A stretch of 64,000 bases of DNA from an uncultured bacterium (GCA_937905825.1 CALCXM010000081.1:124001-188000), one strand, 5' to 3'; positions 33,262 to 42,795 are shown, counted from the stretch's first letter. Notes: generated from the letters alone by a model not told the origin. Numbers and translations: made by a program.

Positions 33262-33375
33262 AACGATTCCAGGGGCCAGGAAGGCCGTTCTGGGGCCAAA
33301 AAGGGGCCAACAGGCCAGTAGGGGACTCTGAGGGCGGTGTAGGAATGTGCCGAGCGCGCCGAAACGTGCCTCAGC

Positions 33376-34266
33376 ATGCACTACTTCATCCTCGCCCTCA
33401 TTCCGGCCAGTTTGCCCCTCGAGCAGGCCACCCAGTCCTTGGGTGGGACTCAAGGTCCGGACCTCACTTCCTACTTCCAGGTTTGCGGACTGCTCTTGGC
33501 CGTCATCGCCCTGGTGGCCTTTGGGATGCGCAAGTTGATCGCCGGGAGCTTCAAGCTGCGGGCCTCCCAGCGCTCCCTGCAGGTAATCGACGTGCTGAAC
33601 CTAGGCGGTCGGCGCAAGTTGGCGGTGGTTCGTTGCTACGACCGGACTTTCGTGCTCGGGCTGGGGGAAAAGGAAATCGCCCCGATCGCAGAGCTGGATC
33701 CAGTGATCGGATCGGAGCAGAAGACAGCAGCTCCCCGCAAATCAGACGACGAAGCCTTTGCTCATGCCCTGGAGAGGATCCAGGAGTCCATGCCGGAGGA
33801 CGAGCTCATGTCGAAGCTGTTGGAGGCCCAAGACCGGGTCTCACCGAGCTTGGCCAAGAAGATGGTGCGCCCGGGCCCAGTGGCCGCCGAGCAACCAGGA
33901 ACCGCCCAGGCCGCAGCGGGCCAGCGCCCAGTCGCACAATTCCAAGCGCCTCAAACAGCACAAGCCGCGCAACGTCCGGCTGCGCCTGCACCGGCAAGCG
34001 CAAAGACCCGGGTCGTCAAGAAACGCGTGCGCCGCAAGGTGGTCAAGAGGCCCGTTGAAGGCGAGAGCCCGCGCCGCTTGGAGGCCCAGGCCGTGGCCTC
34101 CGCTGCCTTGGACATGGCCGCGGCACAGCGCCAGGCGAAGGCCCAAGTTGGAACGACAGTTCAAGTTGTGGAGCGTCCCACGCAGACCGCGCAGCCAGCT
34201 CCCGCCACTCAAAAGCCGGCGCAAGTTGAGCCGCCTATCCTTCGCATGGAAGGGATCCTCGGATGA
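33376..34266 (+). CDS. fliO: Flagellar biosynthetic protein FliO
   Basis: The 296-residue product has an N-terminal membrane segment (residues 33-53, FQVCGLLLAVIALVAFGMRK) and the FliO domain (RSLQVIDVLNLGGRRKLAVV, then RTFVLGLGEKEIAPI), which assists FliP assembly. The C-terminal half is unusual: a long Gln/Pro/Ala-rich tail with a basic patch (RVVKKRVRRKVVKRP), making the protein about twice the usual length. It overlaps fliP by 4 nt. Confidence 0.88.
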   Translation: MHYFILALIPASLPLEQATQSLGGTQGPDLTSYFQVCGLLLAVIALVAFGMRKLIAGSFKLRASQRSLQVIDVLNLGGRRKLAVVRCYDRTFVLGLGEKEIAPIAELDPVIGSEQKTAAPRKSDDEAFAHALERIQESMPEDELMSKLLEAQDRVSPSLAKKMVRPGPVAAEQPGTAQAAAGQRPVAQFQAPQTAQAAQRPAAPAPASAKTRVVKKRVRRKVVKRPVEGESPRRLEAQAVASAALDMAAAQRQAKAQVGTTVQVVERPTQTAQPAPATQKPAQVEPPILRMEGILG

Positions 34267-35090
34267 GTGCCCGCAACTGGATGAGACTGCTGGGATTGTT
34301 GTTGGTTGGCTGCCTGATGTCGGCACAGCCTGCACACGCTCAGAAAATGGAAGGAGCCCTGCAAGGTTTGTTGGACTCCGTGGAGAGCCTAGGCAGCACG
34401 AGTAACGTGACCGACGGCGTCGACATGGGCGAAGAGGGAGAGACCAACATCTCCAAGGCGGTGGAGATTGCCGTGCTGCTCACAGCACTCTCTCTGCTGC
34501 CGGCCATCCTGATCTCGATCACGAGCTTCACACGCATCGTGATCGTCCTGTCGTTCGTTCGCAAGGCACTCTCGATCAACGAGCTACCGCCCAACCCAGT
34601 GCTGGTTGGCCTCGCCCTGTTCTTGACCAGCTTCGTAATGGCTCCGATCGCCGGGAAGGTCTACGAAAAAGCTTGGGAGCCTTACCAGGCGGGCGAGCTA
34701 GCCGCTTTGCCCGCAGCGGAACTTGCGTGGGGGGAGTTGCGCACCTTCTTGGTGGCCAACACCCGCGAGTCAGAGCTGCAACTATTCGCAGAGATGAACA
34801 ACTACAAGGTGGACGAGGAGGACTTGCAGTTGAAAGACGACCCCTTGCCGTTGACCGTTGTGATCCCCGCGTTCGTCCTGAGTGAACTGAAGACCGCCTT
34901 TCAAATGGGGTTCTTGCTGTTCCTCCCCTTCCTCGTGATCGACTTGGTGATCTCCAGCATCTTGCTCTCCATGGGCATGTTCATGTTGCCGCCGGTCATG
35001 ATCTCAACACCGTTCAAGGTGTTGGTCTTTGTACTCGTCGATGGGTGGCACTTGATTTGCCAGTCCGTCGTGACCTCTTTCATCGTCTAG
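34263..35090 (+). CDS. fliP: Flagellar biosynthesis protein FliP
   Basis: The 275-residue export-gate protein has a signal peptide (1-26), then a TM segment with SLLPAILISITSFTRIVIVL and FVRKALSINELPPNPVLVGL, both strong FliP signatures, and closes with PFLVIDLVISSILLSMGMFM and LPPVMISTPFKVLVFVLVDG. It forms the FliP5-FliQ4-FliR1 pore. Overlaps the fliO stop by 4 nt. Confidence 0.97.
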   Translation: MSARNWMRLLGLLLVGCLMSAQPAHAQKMEGALQGLLDSVESLGSTSNVTDGVDMGEEGETNISKAVEIAVLLTALSLLPAILISITSFTRIVIVLSFVRKALSINELPPNPVLVGLALFLTSFVMAPIAGKVYEKAWEPYQAGELAALPAAELAWGELRTFLVANTRESELQLFAEMNNYKVDEEDLQLKDDPLPLTVVIPAFVLSELKTAFQMGFLLFLPFLVIDLVISSILLSMGMFMLPPVMISTPFKVLVFVLVDGWHLICQSVVTSFIV

Positions 35091-35102
35091 AGGGACTGAG
35101 CC

Positions 35103-35381
35103 ATGCCAGAAATCGACCTTCAAGTTACGGACCTCGCGCGCGAGCTGCTCATGACAGCTCTGGTGCTAGCTGCGCCAGCACTCATGATCGGCCTGATGGT
35201 CGGTGTTGCGGTGAGCCTCTTTCAAGCGCTGACCTCCGTCCAGGAGCAGACCATGAGCTTGATTCCAAAGATGTTCGCCGTGCTCGGCGTCACGCTTGTC
35301 CTGCTCTCCCCGATGATGCAGTTGATGCGTGACTACACCTTGCGCATCTTCGATCAACTCCACGGGTTCGGCCTTAGCTGA
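35103..35381 (+). CDS. fliQ: Flagellar biosynthesis protein FliQ
   Basis: A 92-residue protein with two membrane hairpin helices. LVLAAPALMIGLMVGVAVSL and FQALTSVQEQTMSLIPKMFA are family-typical. It is the small subunit of the export gate. It lies 12 nt after fliP and 11 nt before fliR. Confidence 0.96.
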   Translation: MPEIDLQVTDLARELLMTALVLAAPALMIGLMVGVAVSLFQALTSVQEQTMSLIPKMFAVLGVTLVLLSPMMQLMRDYTLRIFDQLHGFGLS

Positions 35382-35392
35382 TAAGTCGCGCC

Positions 35393-36163
35393 GTGCCCAT
35401 CTCACTCGCCCTAATCGAATCCTTCGGTCTGTACCTCGTGCGAACGAGTGTGTTGATCCTCGGTACGCCCCTTCTGGGCACCGGGTCGGGATTCTCCAGC
35501 TACAAGATCGCGCTGATCATGGCGGTGACTGTCGTCATCTTCTTGAGCACAGGCGAGGTCTTGCCGCAGCAAGTCGAGATCATGGAGTACGGCATGATGT
35601 GCTTCCACGAGGTGGTGGTTGGGGTGTTCCTGGCCTTCTCGATGCAGATCGTGCTCGTCGCGGTTCGCACGGCGGGAGAGATCATCGGTACCGAGATGGC
35701 CTTCAACATGGCCTCGATTGTGAATCCGGGTACAGGCATCAACACGCCACTCATCACGCAGGTGTACGAGGCAGTGTTCTTCCTCGGTTTGCTCTCGGTC
35801 AATGGACATCACTGGTTGATCCGCTCCCTGGGCAACTCCTTTGATCGGGCGCCGATCGGAGGCATCGGCCTCAAAGATGGAATGGTCGGAATGGTGACCG
35901 AGCTCTTCTCGCGAATGTTTTCTGCGGGCCTGGTCTTTGCTGGCCCTGTGGTTGCCTTGTTGGTTTTGATCTCGGTTGCGATCGGTTTGCTGTCGCGCGT
36001 TGTTCCACAGGTCAACGTGATGGAGGTTGGATTCAACCTGCGTGTGATCACTGGCCTGTTGGCCATCTTCATCTTCTCCCCGTACCTAGGCCCGGCCATG
36101 GACACGCTCTACGCAGAGCTCATGACGGCCTTGAACAACTGTTTGGACGTGCTCGGGGGCTGA
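35393..36163 (+). CDS. fliR: Flagellar biosynthesis protein FliR
   Basis: The 256-residue protein has about six membrane segments and the FliR patterns GEIIGTEMAFNMASIVNPGT and VNVMEVGFNLRVITGLLAIF. FliR is the single-copy gate subunit next to FlhB. It begins with GTG at 35393, since no ATG precedes the conserved N-terminal region. Only 1 nt separates its stop from flhB. Confidence 0.94.
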   Translation: MPISLALIESFGLYLVRTSVLILGTPLLGTGSGFSSYKIALIMAVTVVIFLSTGEVLPQQVEIMEYGMMCFHEVVVGVFLAFSMQIVLVAVRTAGEIIGTEMAFNMASIVNPGTGINTPLITQVYEAVFFLGLLSVNGHHWLIRSLGNSFDRAPIGGIGLKDGMVGMVTELFSRMFSAGLVFAGPVVALLVLISVAIGLLSRVVPQVNVMEVGFNLRVITGLLAIFIFSPYLGPAMDTLYAELMTALNNCLDVLGG

Positions 36164-36164
36164 T

Positions 36165-37253
36165 ATGGCCGACGAAACTTCAGGCGAAAAAACAGAAGAC
36201 GCCACCGGACGGCGCATCGAGGAAGCTCGCGAGAAAGGACAGGTCGCCTTCTCGACGGAGTTCGTTGCTGCCCTTGCGCTGATCGCTGCGTTGATGATGT
36301 ACAAGTTCGCGAGCGCTCCCCTGATGGAGCTGCTCGGATCGGACCTGCGCTATGGCCTCGCGAGTTTCGGCCGGGTCGGGACGGAAGAGATGGACATGCT
36401 CCGCGCTCATGGCCTGATGAAGCGGGCAGCTGAGAGCGCAATGGAGGCCATCACGATCTTTGCGGTGCCCATGGTGCTTTGGACATCCCTAGTTGCCTAC
36501 GGGCAAATCGGTCTGCACATCTCTCCGAAAGCGGTCGAGTTTGATCCGACGAAGCTCAATCCTGTGAAGGGTGTCGAGCGCTTGTTCTCCATGAAGAGCG
36601 TAGCGCGCGTGGGCATGTCCATCATGAAGCTCACTTTCATCGGGATTGCGATCTCGCTGACCGCCTGGAGTGAGATGGGTCGGTTGTCGAAGATCAGCGG
36701 GACGGATCTGGGGCCGATGTTGGTCTTGATCGACGCCGTGATTGTTCGCGCGATCTCTACCACGCTCTTCGCCATCCTGATTCTTGGCCTCATCGACTTT
36801 GGCTACCAGCGGTGGCAGCACGCTAAGGACCTCAAGATGTCCAAGCAGGAAGTCAAGGAGGAGGGCAAGGCGCAAGAGGGCGACCCTCTCATCAAAGCCA
36901 AGATCCGCGAGGTTCAGCGCGAGATGTCCAGCCGCCGCATGATGGATGCAGTGCCGGAAGCGACCGTCGTCGTCACGAACCCTACGCACTACGCAGTGGC
37001 TCTGACCTACGACCGTACGAGTACCGATGGCAGTGCACCGCGCATCGTCGCAAAGGGTGTGGATCTCGTGGCTCAGAAGATCAAAGCGGTCGCCCGTGAG
37101 AACAACGTGATTTGTTTCGAGAACGTCCCGCTTGCCCGCGCATTGCATGCTCAATGCGAGATCGGAGACGTGATTCCTGAGGAGCTCTTTGACGCGGTCG
37201 CCAACGTTTTGGCCTACGTCTACCGAGTTCAAGCTGGGGGAGCGGTGGCCTAA
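36165..37253 (+). CDS. flhB: Flagellar biosynthesis protein FlhB
   Basis: The 362-residue export-switch protein has the N-terminal EKTEDATGRRIEEAREKGQV motif, four membrane segments, and the cytoplasmic autocleavage site NPTH starting at N272 (VTNPTHYAVALTYD). Cleavage between N and P switches export from hook to filament substrates. It follows fliR by 1 nt and precedes flhA by 16 nt. Confidence 0.97.
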   Translation: MADETSGEKTEDATGRRIEEAREKGQVAFSTEFVAALALIAALMMYKFASAPLMELLGSDLRYGLASFGRVGTEEMDMLRAHGLMKRAAESAMEAITIFAVPMVLWTSLVAYGQIGLHISPKAVEFDPTKLNPVKGVERLFSMKSVARVGMSIMKLTFIGIAISLTAWSEMGRLSKISGTDLGPMLVLIDAVIVRAISTTLFAILILGLIDFGYQRWQHAKDLKMSKQEVKEEGKAQEGDPLIKAKIREVQREMSSRRMMDAVPEATVVVTNPTHYAVALTYDRTSTDGSAPRIVAKGVDLVAQKIKAVARENNVICFENVPLARALHAQCEIGDVIPEELFDAVANVLAYVYRVQAGGAVA

Positions 37254-37269
37254 GGCCCGCTGAAACATC

Positions 37270-39387
37270 ATGAGTGAACAAACGATCACCCCCGCCGCCG
37301 GCAGTGGATTCGCAGCTGCCATCGCGAAGCACGCGGACCTCGTCATGGGATTCGGCGTGTTGGGGCTCTTGATGACGCTCATCACGCCCCTTTCGCCGAT
37401 AGCGCTCGACACCTTGCTGGCGACGAACATCATGCTGTCGTTGCTGCTCTTGATGGTGACCATGAACGCCGCAGGGGCCACCGAGGTGACAACCTTCCCC
37501 ACGATCCTGCTGTTCAGCACCCTGTTCCGACTGGGTCTGAACGTGGCATCGACCCGCCTCATTCTGACCGGCGGAGAAGCGGGTAGCGTCATTACGGCCT
37601 TCGGGAACTACGTTGCGGGGGACAACCTGACCGTTGGACTCGTCGTGTTCCTTGTGTTGATCATCATTCAATTTGTGGTCATCACCAAGGGCTCCGGCCG
37701 AATCAGTGAGGTCGCCGCCCGTTTCGTCCTAGACGCGATGCCTGGCAAGCAGATGGCGATTGACGCCGACCTAAACGGTGGCTTGATCGATAGCACAGAG
37801 GCCAAGCAGCGCCGTTCGGATGTGGCGCAAGAAGCGGAGTTCTACGGGGCAATGGATGGTGCCTCCAAATTCGTGCGTGGCGATGCCATCGCGGGTTTGA
37901 TCATCACAGCCCTCAACCTGGTGGGTGGAATTGCGATCGGCACCATGGGCGGTCTCGGTTTTGCTGAGGCTGGCGAGCGCTACTCCAAGTTAACTATCGG
38001 CGATGGCCTGGTGAGTCAGATTCCGGCGCTGTTCATCTCGACCGCCGCGGCGGTGCTGGTGACCAAGAGCACGAGTCGTCACAGCCTGGGCCACAACCTC
38101 ATGGCGCAAGTCGGTGGGCGACCGAAAGCGACAATCATCGCTGCTGGCATGCTGTTCGTGATTGGGCTGTTGCCCGGAATGCCGCGTTTGCCCTTCTTCT
38201 CACTAGCGACTGTCTTGATGATCCTCTGGCGTGCCACCAAGGACATCGTCAATGTCTCTGAGCTCATGGGGAATCTCAGCGAGGCGACCCTGGTCGAAGG
38301 GGATGCCGCGGGCGAAGAATCGGACACTCGCACGGACGAAGAACAAGTTGAGGAACTGCTGCAGGTGGACCGCCTCTCCCTCGAGATCGGCTATCGCTTG
38401 ATTCCCATGGTGCAGGACGAGAATGGTGGTGGAATCCTCGATCACATCGGCCAGCTACGCAGGCGTTTTGCGCTCAACGAAGGCATCATCCTGCCTCCGG
38501 TTCGCATCAAGGACAACATCCGGATGACACCCACCGGGTACCGTCTGATGATGGGCGGACAAGAGGTCGCCGAGGGCATGATCGAGCCAGCCCAACACCT
38601 AGCCATGGATGGCGGGACGGCCAGTGGCGCCATCGAAGGAACACAAACGACGGATCCAGCCTTTGGACTTCCCGCTTGGTGGATTCAGGAGTCCTTGCGC
38701 GACGAAGCGGAACTCTTGGGCTACACGGTGATCGATCCGACCAGCGTGCTCGTGACGCACCTTTCGGAAACCTTGCGGGCCGATCTTGGCGAGCTGCTCT
38801 CCCGTGATGACGTGAAGGAGCTGATCGGCACGGCGAAGAAGACTTCCCCGGCCGTGGTCGAGGAGTTGGTGCCCGACAAGATGAGCTACGGAGAGATCCA
38901 ACAGATCCTTCGCAACTTGCTACGCGAGGGCGTTTCGATTCGCAACATGCCCGCGATCTTGGAGGTGCTTGCGGACAACGCGACGCGTACAAAAGACGTG
39001 GACACCTTGACCGAACTCGTGCGACAAAGGCTCGGTCGTGCGCTCTGCGAAAAACACACAGACAGCGAGGGCACCCTGCATGCGGTGACCTTGGATCCAG
39101 ACATCGAAAACAGAATCGCCACCGCTGTCGGTGGGGGTGGTGTCGACGTTGAATCGGGCTCTGTGAGCCCAGCCTATCTTCAGTCGCTCATGGAGCGCCT
39201 TGGGGATGCGGTTTCTCAAGCTACGCGTGGTGGCCACGACGTGGTGGTGCTAGTTCGATCGAACGTGCGCCGTTTTCTGAATGAGCTCATTCGCTCATCT
39301 TTGCCGAAAGTCTCGGTGCTTTCTTACAACGAAGTTGTCCCGGCCCGTTCAGTAGAAACTGCGGCCGTTGTCCGAATGGAGGACTGA
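37270..39387 (+). CDS. flhA: Flagellar biosynthesis protein FlhA
   Basis: The 705-residue export-gate protein has seven or eight membrane helices in the first half, the FHIPEP-type loop (RFVLDAMPGKQMAIDADLNG), and a cytoplasmic domain that receives chaperone-substrate complexes (KMSYGEIQQILRNLLREGVS). The family is full length. Its stop is followed 1 nt later by flhF; GGAGG at its end serves flhF translation. Confidence 0.97.
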   Translation: MSEQTITPAAGSGFAAAIAKHADLVMGFGVLGLLMTLITPLSPIALDTLLATNIMLSLLLLMVTMNAAGATEVTTFPTILLFSTLFRLGLNVASTRLILTGGEAGSVITAFGNYVAGDNLTVGLVVFLVLIIIQFVVITKGSGRISEVAARFVLDAMPGKQMAIDADLNGGLIDSTEAKQRRSDVAQEAEFYGAMDGASKFVRGDAIAGLIITALNLVGGIAIGTMGGLGFAEAGERYSKLTIGDGLVSQIPALFISTAAAVLVTKSTSRHSLGHNLMAQVGGRPKATIIAAGMLFVIGLLPGMPRLPFFSLATVLMILWRATKDIVNVSELMGNLSEATLVEGDAAGEESDTRTDEEQVEELLQVDRLSLEIGYRLIPMVQDENGGGILDHIGQLRRRFALNEGIILPPVRIKDNIRMTPTGYRLMMGGQEVAEGMIEPAQHLAMDGGTASGAIEGTQTTDPAFGLPAWWIQESLRDEAELLGYTVIDPTSVLVTHLSETLRADLGELLSRDDVKELIGTAKKTSPAVVEELVPDKMSYGEIQQILRNLLREGVSIRNMPAILEVLADNATRTKDVDTLTELVRQRLGRALCEKHTDSEGTLHAVTLDPDIENRIATAVGGGGVDVESGSVSPAYLQSLMERLGDAVSQATRGGHDVVVLVRSNVRRFLNELIRSSLPKVSVLSYNEVVPARSVETAAVVRMED

Positions 39388-39388
39388 T

Positions 39389-40405
39389 ATGCAGATCCAC
39401 AGAGTTCGCGGAATCGACCTAACTGATGCGCTGCAACGCGCTCGACGTACCTACGGTGAAGGCGCTGTCGTCATTAGTCAGGAGGATGCGCCGGGAGGCG
39501 GCATCATGTTGGCGGTCACCGATCGCGCGCCTCTTCTTCCGGAAGAGATGGCCGCTTTGCAAGAGCATGGAGCCAATAGCCTTGGCAAAGTCCAGCTCAA
39601 GAGCTTCCCGCGCGAAGGGGACTTGTCCCCGGGCTTCGAAGAAGTTCGCCGACGGCTAATCGCGACCGGTTGCAGCGAAGCATGGAGTGCGCGAATCTGT
39701 CATCGCGCCTCGGCCTTGGCTGAGCCCGAAGATCACCCCATGGACACGGTGGCCACGGCCATCGCGAGTGAGGTACGGATCGCGACGCTACCCAAGACGC
39801 CGGGAGTCACGCGAGTCATCTCCTTCGTTGGCAACACCGGAGTCGGCAAGACAACCGGGTTGGTGAAGTTGGGAGCGCGTTTGGTTCGCGGTCGCCGCAA
39901 GATCGGCCTGGCCACCCTCGACTCTCGTCGAGTTGGCGCCGTCGAGCAATACCGAGCGTATGCGGAACTGCTCGGTGCTCCGCTGGTAACCTTGAAAGCT
40001 GACCAGGTCCTGAGTCCCGAAGCTCTCGGCACCGTGGGGCAGGACGTGATTCTCTTGGACACGACCGGCCGGCCGGCCCACGACCAACCGCGACTCGTTC
40101 AGTTTCATGAGTCCCTCAACCGCAGCGACCGGACGACTCGCTTAGACGCCTTCCTCGTATTTCCGGCGACGAGCAGCCGCAGCGCGTTGAAGGAGGTGAG
40201 CGAAGCCTACGGAGACGTTCCCCTCGCAGGCTGTGTGATCACCAAGCTCGACGAGACTCGCCAACCATCCCCAGTGCTCGAACACGTGATTGAGTTGGGC
40301 ATTCCGGTGGCCTTCTTGAGCAACGGTCAGGACATCGGCAAGAACTTCCAGCGCGCCACCCCAGAACTCCTGGCGGATCTGGTGCTTCTTGGGAGGATCG
40401 AATGA
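39389..40405 (+). CDS. flhF: Signal-recognition-type GTPase FlhF
   Basis: The 338-residue SRP-family GTPase controls flagellar number and position. G1 is FVGNTGVGKTTGLVKL, G3 is LLDTTGRPAHD, and G4 is TKLDETRQPS. The N-terminus (MQIHRVRGIDLTDALQRARR) is the basic FlhF B-domain type. ATG 39389 has GGAGG 7 nt upstream; an in-frame ATG at 39368 within flhA is not used. Overlaps flhG by 4 nt. Confidence 0.95.
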   Translation: MQIHRVRGIDLTDALQRARRTYGEGAVVISQEDAPGGGIMLAVTDRAPLLPEEMAALQEHGANSLGKVQLKSFPREGDLSPGFEEVRRRLIATGCSEAWSARICHRASALAEPEDHPMDTVATAIASEVRIATLPKTPGVTRVISFVGNTGVGKTTGLVKLGARLVRGRRKIGLATLDSRRVGAVEQYRAYAELLGAPLVTLKADQVLSPEALGTVGQDVILLDTTGRPAHDQPRLVQFHESLNRSDRTTRLDAFLVFPATSSRSALKEVSEAYGDVPLAGCVITKLDETRQPSPVLEHVIELGIPVAFLSNGQDIGKNFQRATPELLADLVLLGRIE

Positions 40406-41235
40406 GAGCCCTCGCGATGGCTGGATCCCAGGCGGCCGAGCTGCCCGGTGAGCATGCCCCCTTTCTGCTGATCACTGGCGGCAAGGGAGGGGTCGGTAAG
40501 TCCACGCTGACCGCGGACCTCGGGGTCAAGCTGGCTTCCGAGGGACTGCGCGTTCTACTTGTCGATCTGGACTTGGGGCTCGCGAACCTTGACGTGATCC
40601 TGCGCCTTGGATCCGGTCGCACGACCGAGGACGCCTTGCGAGGAATCTGCTCCTGGGACGAGTGCGTCGTGACAGGTCCACGGGGTGTGCACGTCTTGCC
40701 CGCTAGCTCTGGCAACAGAGAGATGGGCCGACCCGACTCCGAGCGGCGTGTGGCCCTCTTGGCTGGCATGCGCGAACTTAGCCGGAACTACGATTTAGTG
40801 ATCGGAGACTCAGCAGCGGGAATCGGACCAGATGTTCTCGGGTTTGCAGGGATCGCGGACCACGTCTTCGTGGTGACCACCCCCAACCCCGCCGCGCTCA
40901 CGGATGCCTACGGGTTGATCAAGGCCCTCGACTCCTGGGGTCAGGAGGCCAAGACCGAGGTTCCCACCCCGGAAATCGTGGTCAACCGCGTCAGCGGCCT
41001 GGAAGAGGCCGACGCCACCGCCATCAGGCTCCAGAGTGTTTGCGAACGATTCCTCTGCCGCAAACCTCGTCGGGCGGGCTGGATCCCCTTCACGAATTCG
41101 CCCTGGGCGGACACTGGAGGAGGGCTCTACGACTCTAGCGTTTCCTCTAAGTCCCTTTATGCAAAGTGTTTAGAGCGGCTATGCGGTCGTGTCTCGCGCT
41201 TCTTGGTTCAACGCCCAGCTGCATCTGGACTCTAA
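40402..41235 (+). CDS. flhG: MinD-like ATPase FlhG (YlxH/FleN)
   Basis: The 277-residue ParA/MinD-type ATPase has the deviant Walker A GGKGGVGKST (about 28-37) and DLDLGLANLD. It regulates flagellar number with FlhF, and in some species inhibits an NtrC-type master regulator (FleQ/FlrA). The N-terminal SQAAEL may be a remnant of the DQAxxLR motif that activates FlhF. Overlaps flhF by 4 nt. Confidence 0.93.
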   Translation: MRALAMAGSQAAELPGEHAPFLLITGGKGGVGKSTLTADLGVKLASEGLRVLLVDLDLGLANLDVILRLGSGRTTEDALRGICSWDECVVTGPRGVHVLPASSGNREMGRPDSERRVALLAGMRELSRNYDLVIGDSAAGIGPDVLGFAGIADHVFVVTTPNPAALTDAYGLIKALDSWGQEAKTEVPTPEIVVNRVSGLEEADATAIRLQSVCERFLCRKPRRAGWIPFTNSPWADTGGGLYDSSVSSKSLYAKCLERLCGRVSRFLVQRPAASGL

Positions 41236-41261
41236 AGCGATCCGGAAAAAAATGCCGATAT
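41233..41261 (+). promoter_or_regulatory. Possible sigma28-like site between flhG and fliA
   Basis: TAAA (41233-41236), 17 nt, GCCGATAT (41254-41261) is similar to the sigma28 consensus, with spacing 2 nt longer than usual. It lies at the flhG stop and overlaps the ATG of the small membrane protein, so it could autoregulate fliA, but transcription would begin inside that small gene. Tentative. Confidence 0.3.
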
Positions 41262-41541
41262 GAGCTCTATAGAAAACTACCCCGATGCCGTCTGGAAGGC
41301 ACTGGGACGCAACCTTGCCGCAGGCTTTGGCGCACTCTCCGCGCTCTTGTCCCTGGTCGCTGGCTCTAGCGTCTCAACTGCTTGTTTCAGAGGGGCCATC
41401 GCTCTCTTCGGAGTCTTGCTTGTTACCCGCCTTGGAGCCACTGCCCTGCAGTTGACCACCAGGATGGACGAGCCGGGCGACGCTGCGAGCGAAGGTTCCG
41501 GACAAGGGTCGGTTCTCAACAACGACGACGACAATCGATGA
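41260..41541 (+). CDS. Small two-helix membrane protein between flhG and fliA
   Basis: A 93-residue protein with hydrophobic stretches at about 20-37 (AAGFGALSALLSLVAGSS) and 43-62 (FRGAIALFGVLLVTRLGATA) and an acidic tail. No family recognised. Its position in the flhF-flhG-fliA row resembles small uncharacterised membrane proteins found there in other bacteria. The ribosome-binding site is weak (GGA 14 nt upstream), so the start is uncertain. Confidence 0.55.
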   Translation: MSSIENYPDAVWKALGRNLAAGFGALSALLSLVAGSSVSTACFRGAIALFGVLLVTRLGATALQLTTRMDEPGDAASEGSGQGSVLNNDDDNR

Positions 41542-41592
41542 CGAATCAACATCCAAACGCTTGGGACTCTGTTTGCCTTGAGGAGGTGAGCT

Positions 41593-42318
41593 GTGGTTGA
41601 CCCTGACGACCCGATCCTGGAAGGGGCCTCTCCCCGGGACACCCTGATCCTTGGGCACATCCCGCTCTTGCACCACATCGTTGGTCGCATGAACTTCGAG
41701 TCCGGTGGGCTCGACAGGGACGACTTGTACGGCTTTGGAATGCTGGGCCTGATCGCTGCGGCGGATTCTTGGGAAGAGTCGCGCGGTCTGAAGTTTTCGA
41801 CCTACGCCTACACCAAAATTCGTGGAGCGATCCTCGACGAGATCCGGCGCATGGACTTCTTGCCTCGCGGTCGCCGTGAGAAGGTGCGCGAACTCGACAA
41901 GGTCGTGCGTGAACTAGAACACCGCAACGGGTATGCGCCCGCGCCGGAAGAAATCGCCGATGCCGTCGGCTGGAGCCCGGACGAGGTGGATGACGTGTTG
42001 TGCCAAGCGCATAGCGCGGCGCAATCCTCACTGGACGAAGGTCCCGATGCCCAACTGGCAGCTCTGCTGTCTGATCCGAAGTGCGATAGCCCCTCCGGCA
42101 GCGCGGAGTGGGAAGAGACGCGCCAGAAGTTGGCCGACGTCATCCTGCAATTGCCTGACCAGGAAAAAACCGTGATCACGCTCTACTACGGCGAGGAGCT
42201 GATGCTGAAAGAGATCAGCGGCATCCTTGGCGTCACCGAGTCACGGGTCAGCCAAATCCACAGCCGAGCTCTCTACCGTCTCAACCAGAAACTAAGCGAA
42301 GTCATCGAAACGCCCTAG
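41593..42318 (+). CDS. fliA: RNA polymerase sigma factor FliA (sigma28)
   Basis: The 241-residue sigma factor has region 2 (LDRDDLYGFGMLGLIAAADS, FSTYAYTKIRGAILDEIRRM), region 3 (APAPEEIADAVGWSPDEVDD), and region 4 (LPDQEKTVITLYYGEELMLK, then LGVTESRVSQIHSRAL), all typical of FliA. GTG 41593 has AGGAGGTGAG 2 nt upstream. It would transcribe late flagellar genes from GCCGATAA-type promoters. Confidence 0.96.
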   Translation: MVDPDDPILEGASPRDTLILGHIPLLHHIVGRMNFESGGLDRDDLYGFGMLGLIAAADSWEESRGLKFSTYAYTKIRGAILDEIRRMDFLPRGRREKVRELDKVVRELEHRNGYAPAPEEIADAVGWSPDEVDDVLCQAHSAAQSSLDEGPDAQLAALLSDPKCDSPSGSAEWEETRQKLADVILQLPDQEKTVITLYYGEELMLKEISGILGVTESRVSQIHSRALYRLNQKLSEVIETP

Positions 42319-42337
42319 CCCACCAACGGGAGTGACC

Positions 42338-42562
42338 ATGGACCCAAAGATCAGTCGAATCGTTGCGGGAACCGTTTACGGCGTCCAGCCGAACTACAAG
42401 AAGAAGCAAAACGCGGACTCTGGGACTGGACACAAATTCACTCTCGAGCCTGAGCCCCCGAGGTCTTCCACGGATCCCGAGGAACCCCACGAACACGAAC
42501 ATCTCCACGTCTCCAAAGCTGAACAGGACGAAGCCGGCGGGCACCTAGACCTGACCGCCTAA
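42338..42562 (+). CDS. Small His/Glu/Pro-rich protein after fliA
   Basis: A 74-residue hydrophilic protein beginning MDPKISRIVAGTVYGVQPNY, with an acidic and His-rich second half (EEPHEHEHLHVSK). GGGAG lies 6 nt before the ATG. No family recognised; likely disordered. It sits 19 nt after fliA and 5 nt before the next small gene, so it is probably part of the operon. Confidence 0.5.
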   Translation: MDPKISRIVAGTVYGVQPNYKKKQNADSGTGHKFTLEPEPPRSSTDPEEPHEHEHLHVSKAEQDEAGGHLDLTA

Positions 42563-42567
42563 ACCCT

Positions 42568-42795
42568 ATGTCTCAACCGATCATCAAACGCTCTCGTGTG
42601 CAATTCAGCGAGACAGGCGCTGTTCAAGCAGCGGCACCCGTTCAGCTGGTGCACTCCGCGGGACACTTAACTGGTCACGGCCAGAAAACCGTCCAGCTTC
42701 TCGATGAGGGAGGCCGCGTGCGCGCGATTGAACTCACTTGCACTTGCGGCGATGTCACCGCCATCGAGCTCCTCTACCCCGACGATCAGGTTTAG
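42568..42795 (+). CDS. Small CxC-containing protein after fliA
   Basis: A 75-residue protein that ends with a conserved-looking CTCGDVTAIELLYPDDQV; the CxC pair might bind metal. No homologue recognised. The ribosome-binding site is not clear. It lies within the fliA group, so a small flagellar or regulatory role is possible. Confidence 0.5.
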   Translation: MSQPIIKRSRVQFSETGAVQAAAPVQLVHSAGHLTGHGQKTVQLLDEGGRVRAIELTCTCGDVTAIELLYPDDQV

